From assembly GCA_964578485.1 (NCBI GenBank), contig CAZODA010000008.1:1-64000 (forward strand): a stretch of DNA of 64,000 nt, in the 5' to 3' direction. The DNA comes from CAZODA01 sp964578485. Its GTDB lineage: Bacteria > Bacteroidota > Bacteroidia > Bacteroidales > Marinilabiliaceae. Below are positions 61,486-64,000 of this stretch, piece after piece. Under the pieces are notes generated by a model. It was given only the letters and a program-made list of their open reading frames with translations, did not search any database and was not told where the DNA came from. How positions within the stretch are numbered: the stretch's first letter is position 1; each line of letters opens with the position of its first letter. A program made the translations under genes and the position numbers.

Positions 61486-62640
61486 TCACTCTAAAAAATG
61501 TTGAAATTCTTTGTTGACAAAAAAATATGGTGTTGTTTTGGGTTTGTACCAAATTTCAAGCTCTTGTCCTGCTTTGAGATGTCGGCTTTTCAAATTATTC
61601 CACTGTTGAATATCTTCAACACGTACCCGATATTCCATTGCTATACGATGAAAGAACTCTCCCGGCTGTACTATATGTAAAACTTTCTTCCTGTTCTTTA
61701 CTGATCCTATGGGATCTTTTATTTCTTCTGGAGGTCCATTTTCTTTATAAAGCAGATGTTTATTTTCAATAAAATGCAAAACCTTATTAAGAGGTATAAT
61801 AATTTTTAGGGGAGGTGAATTGACAGGGATATAATTTTTTGAATATGCAGGGTTTAATAGTTGTAATAGTTCAATGGATGTGTCGGTGAGCTGAGCCAGT
61901 TGATCAAAAGAAATACTGAAATCAAGATTTATAAATCCAATTTCATCATAATTAAAAGGAGCTTGAATTGGTTCAACTCCATAATCTTCATAGTGATTCA
62001 TAACATAATTCACTGCAATAAAAGCAGGGACATAACTCTGGGTCTCAGCTGGTAAGTAACGGCGGACAGCCCAAAAGTCTGTTTCACCTCCTGCTTTTGA
62101 TATAGCTTCCCAAACTGTAGCTATACCTCCATTATATGCTGCAAGCGCTAAATTCCAATCGTGGAAATTACTATATAAATATTTTAAATATTTGCAGGCA
62201 GCTTCAGTAGATTTAACCGGGTCGCAGCGTTCATCAATATAGGAGTTTACCTCCATATCAAATAAGCGTGAAGCTTGATACAGCAGTTGCCACAAGCCCA
62301 TGGCCCCTGATGTTGACCTGGCTTTTGGGTTTAGTGCCGACTCAACAACAGCAAGATACTTCAGCTCCAAGGGAAGTTCCATCTTGTCGAGATATTCTTC
62401 AAAAAGTGGAAAATATAGTTCTGCTCGGCCAATAATTCCGGCAAGATGATCTTTTCGTTGAATAGTATAAACATCAATATAGGCCTGGACGGATTCGTTA
62501 TACTCTAATGAAAGAGGGGTTAAGGCATCTAATTGTCTTATTTTGTTTTCAACTGCTGTTGGAGTAGGAAGTAATACTTCCGCACTACTTACAAGGAAGG
62601 GGAACAACAATATTAGATATAAAAGACAAAGACGTTTCAT
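61486..62640 (-). CDS. LysM-containing lytic transglycosylase (MltD-like)
   Basis: The 384-residue protein has a signal peptide (1-20, VSSAE). An SLT domain contains the catalytic glutamate in LAVVESALNPKARSTSGAMGLWQL (Glu100) and NLALAAYNGG near 160. A C-terminal LysM domain (about 325-371, VQPGEFFHRIAMEYRVRVEDI...WNNLKSRHLKAGQELEIW) binds peptidoglycan. It cleaves glycan strands in the periplasm. The domain order matches MltD but it has a single LysM. Confidence 0.92.
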   Translation of the reverse strand: MKRLCLLYLILLFPFLVSSAEVLLPTPTAVENKIRQLDALTPLSLEYNESVQAYIDVYTIQRKDHLAGIIGRAELYFPLFEEYLDKMELPLELKYLAVVESALNPKARSTSGAMGLWQLLYQASRLFDMEVNSYIDERCDPVKSTEAACKYLKYLYSNFHDWNLALAAYNGGIATVWEAISKAGGETDFWAVRRYLPAETQSYVPAFIAVNYVMNHYEDYGVEPIQAPFNYDEIGFINLDFSISFDQLAQLTDTSIELLQLLNPAYSKNYIPVNSPPLKIIIPLNKVLHFIENKHLLYKENGPPEEIKDPIGSVKNRKKVLHIVQPGEFFHRIAMEYRVRVEDIQQWNNLKSRHLKAGQELEIWYKPKTTPYFFVNKEFQHFLE

Positions 62641-62670
62641 TTAACTGTTTTAATTTCAATCCTCAGAATG

Positions 62671-62877
62671 TCAATCCTTAAGGGCTTCTTTGTTATTGGT
62701 TTTTTCTTCTTCATTATCATTTTGATTTTTGGCCTTTTTGAATTCTTTCAAGCCCTGACCAAGTCCTTTCATCAGCTCGGGGATTTTTTTTCCACCAAAA
62801 AGTAATACTATTACTAAAATGATAACTATAAGTTCCATACCACCCGGAAATCCTGCTAAAAAATAAGCTAAGTTCAT
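62671..62877 (-). CDS. tatA: Sec-independent translocase protein TatA
   Basis: The 68-residue protein has one membrane helix (about residues 14-30). The hinge FGGKKIPELMKGLGQGLKEFKKA follows, forming the amphipathic helix typical of TatA, and then a charged tail. It forms the pore of the Tat export system. No tatC is in the window. It lies 30 bases before the transglycosylase gene and 43 bases after rseP on the minus strand. Confidence 0.92.
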   Translation of the reverse strand: MNLAYFLAGFPGGMELIVIILVIVLLFGGKKIPELMKGLGQGLKEFKKAKNQNDNEEEKTNNKEALKD

Positions 62878-62920
62878 AAGTTAAATTTTAATTGAAATAA
62901 ATAAGTTTAATAAATTGCTA

Positions 62921-64000
62921 CTAATTAAAAAGCCAACGGTAAATATCATTGCCATTGGCATATAATACCAGACTAAGTATTAGAGCCATGCCAATTAATT
63001 GAGCATGTTCCATAAATTTATCGCTGGGCTTGCGCCGGGCAATAAGCTCGTAGAGCAAAAATAAAACATGACCTCCATCAAGAGCAGGTATTGGCAGCAC
63101 ATTCATAAATGCCAGTATAATTGATAAAAGGGCTGTTGTGTACCAAAAATTTTCCCAATTCCACCTTGCAGGGAAAAAACTGCCTATAGTTGCAAAACCA
63201 CCCAATTGTTTTACTCCTTCACGGGAAAATACCAGTTTTATTTGTCGTACATATCCTGAAAGAAGATTTACCCCTTTGTCAATTCCGGCTGGGAATGCTT
63301 GGAAAAAATTATAGGAAATATGCTTGTATCCTAAGTGGGCTCCAACGCTTTTTGGGGCAAAGCCTAATTTCCCATCTTCTCCTGTTTTTATTGGCAGTTC
63401 TATAAGTTCATTGTTACGATATAAACTTAAGGTTATAACAGTATCCTTATTAGCATCGAGAACCGTGGAAAATTGTTGGAAGTAAAGAGTTTCCTGATTG
63501 TTTACGGCAATTATACTGTCGTTTTTCTTTAAGCCATAATTGTGAGCCGGGGTCTCAGGCAAAACAGAGTCAACAATAACAGGGATTTGGAAGTCCATAA
63601 ATCTTCGGACACTATTTGCGAGATATTTTTGGTTAAAATCAGATGGAATATGCAAAGTGAAAATTGAATCGCCACGTTGTACAGTCATTTCGGATGCTAA
63701 ATCGAGAAGAATGCCGAAAGGAACATCTTCTATTTTTTCAACTTCCTTAGAATCAATTTTTAGTATTCTATCGCCATCTTTTAATCCTAATTCATAGGCT
63801 ATAGGATGATAATAAAAGCCATATTTTGCATTAGTGGCAGGGATTTCTATTTCCCCCCATTTAAATAATATCATCCAGAAAATAAAAATGGCAGCGAGAA
63901 AGTTTACCATTACCCCTCCAAGCATTATCAAAAGACGTTGCCATGCAGGCTTGGATCTGAACTCATATGGCTTTGGAGCTTCTTTCATTTGCTCCTTATC
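62921..64000 (-). CDS. rseP: Site-2 protease RseP (M50), 5' end outside the window
   Basis: The gene runs off the right edge, so its N-terminal part with the HExxH zinc motif is not visible. What remains has a membrane helix (LLIMLGGVMVNFLAAIFIFW) and PDZ-like domains (GLKDGDRILKIDSKEV; YGLKKNDSIIAVNN). The C-terminal catalytic core contains LSIILAFMNVLPIPALDGGHVLFLLYELI, where the aspartate of LDGG binds zinc. RseP cuts anti-sigma factors and signal-peptide remnants in the membrane. The frame remains open to position 64000 on the minus strand. Confidence 0.93.
   Translation of the reverse strand, partial: DKEQMKEAPKPYEFRSKPAWQRLLIMLGGVMVNFLAAIFIFWMILFKWGEIEIPATNAKYGFYYHPIAYELGLKDGDRILKIDSKEVEKIEDVPFGILLDLASEMTVQRGDSIFTLHIPSDFNQKYLANSVRRFMDFQIPVIVDSVLPETPAHNYGLKKNDSIIAVNNQETLYFQQFSTVLDANKDTVITLSLYRNNELIELPIKTGEDGKLGFAPKSVGAHLGYKHISYNFFQAFPAGIDKGVNLLSGYVRQIKLVFSREGVKQLGGFATIGSFFPARWNWENFWYTTALLSIILAFMNVLPIPALDGGHVLFLLYELIARRKPSDKFMEHAQLIGMALILSLVLYANGNDIYRWLFN

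Noticed and set aside
1..64000. tRNA, rRNA and CRISPR arrays
   Set aside because: I found no stretch with a T-arm motif plus acceptor pairing, no rRNA-like sequence and no regularly spaced repeats with unique spacers. A covariance search could still find a small RNA that I cannot see by eye.

Overview
This 64 kb window looks like a chromosomal piece of a Bacteroidota genome, probably a Bacteroidales-type organism. The evidence is type IX secretion genes (a PorX-like regulator and a SprE/PorW-like lipoprotein), a fused LpxC/FabZ gene, GSCFA and DUF4837 proteins, a five-gene suf operon, AT-rich intergenic DNA without Shine-Dalgarno sites, and promoters matching the Bacteroidota consensus TTTG-N19-TAnnTTTG. 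I found no rRNA, tRNA or CRISPR.

Positions 1-11100 are accessory. They hold mostly plus-strand small or unrecognised genes, each under its own promoter: an AAA/DUF4143 ATPase, a PadR regulator with a membrane partner, an outer-membrane barrel, a truncated HEPN gene with an MNT nucleotidyltransferase, a thioredoxin-like lipoprotein, an unknown gene overlapping a PIN-domain gene, and a LamG surface protein. Decayed pieces lie between them, including a partial second copy of the thioredoxin gene's 3' end, an open frame broken by TGA, and tandem hairpins.

Positions 11268-42170 are core genome. They carry Mrp and an NfuA-like Fe-S protein, alanine dehydrogenase, tsaE, porX, the porW/sprE-like gene, an unusual sigma-54-type regulator, gcvH and kdsB. 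A glycogen/alpha-glucan locus follows: branching enzyme on plus, and debranching enzyme, GT4, GH57 and a synthase-phosphorylase fusion on minus. Then come GSCFA and lipase-like genes and a sufBCDSE-DUF59-queG operon.

Positions 43117-51680 hold the most interesting system, a compact biosynthetic cassette for a ribosomally made, modified peptide (RiPP), all on the minus strand. In transcription order it has an orphan LytTR regulator, a TonB-dependent receptor, a 56-residue precursor with a double-glycine leader and a CxxxCxxxCxxxC core (48618-48788), a radical SAM/SPASM maturase, an acyl carrier protein, a tandem-GNAT acyltransferase, a C39-peptidase ABC exporter, and a very short HlyD-type adaptor. 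ACP plus GNAT beside a radical SAM enzyme suggests a peptide that is both cross-linked and acylated. A diverged inverted repeat (near 42487-42562 and 52267-52345) flanks the cassette, and a MITE-like element sits between the precursor and the maturase.

Positions 51681-53039 are repeat-rich non-coding DNA. From 53040 to the end the window is core again: an HD phosphohydrolase, lpxD, lpxC/fabZ and lpxA for lipid A, then pdxA, leucyl aminopeptidase, a DUF4837 lipoprotein, a LysM lytic transglycosylase, tatA and a truncated rseP on the minus strand.
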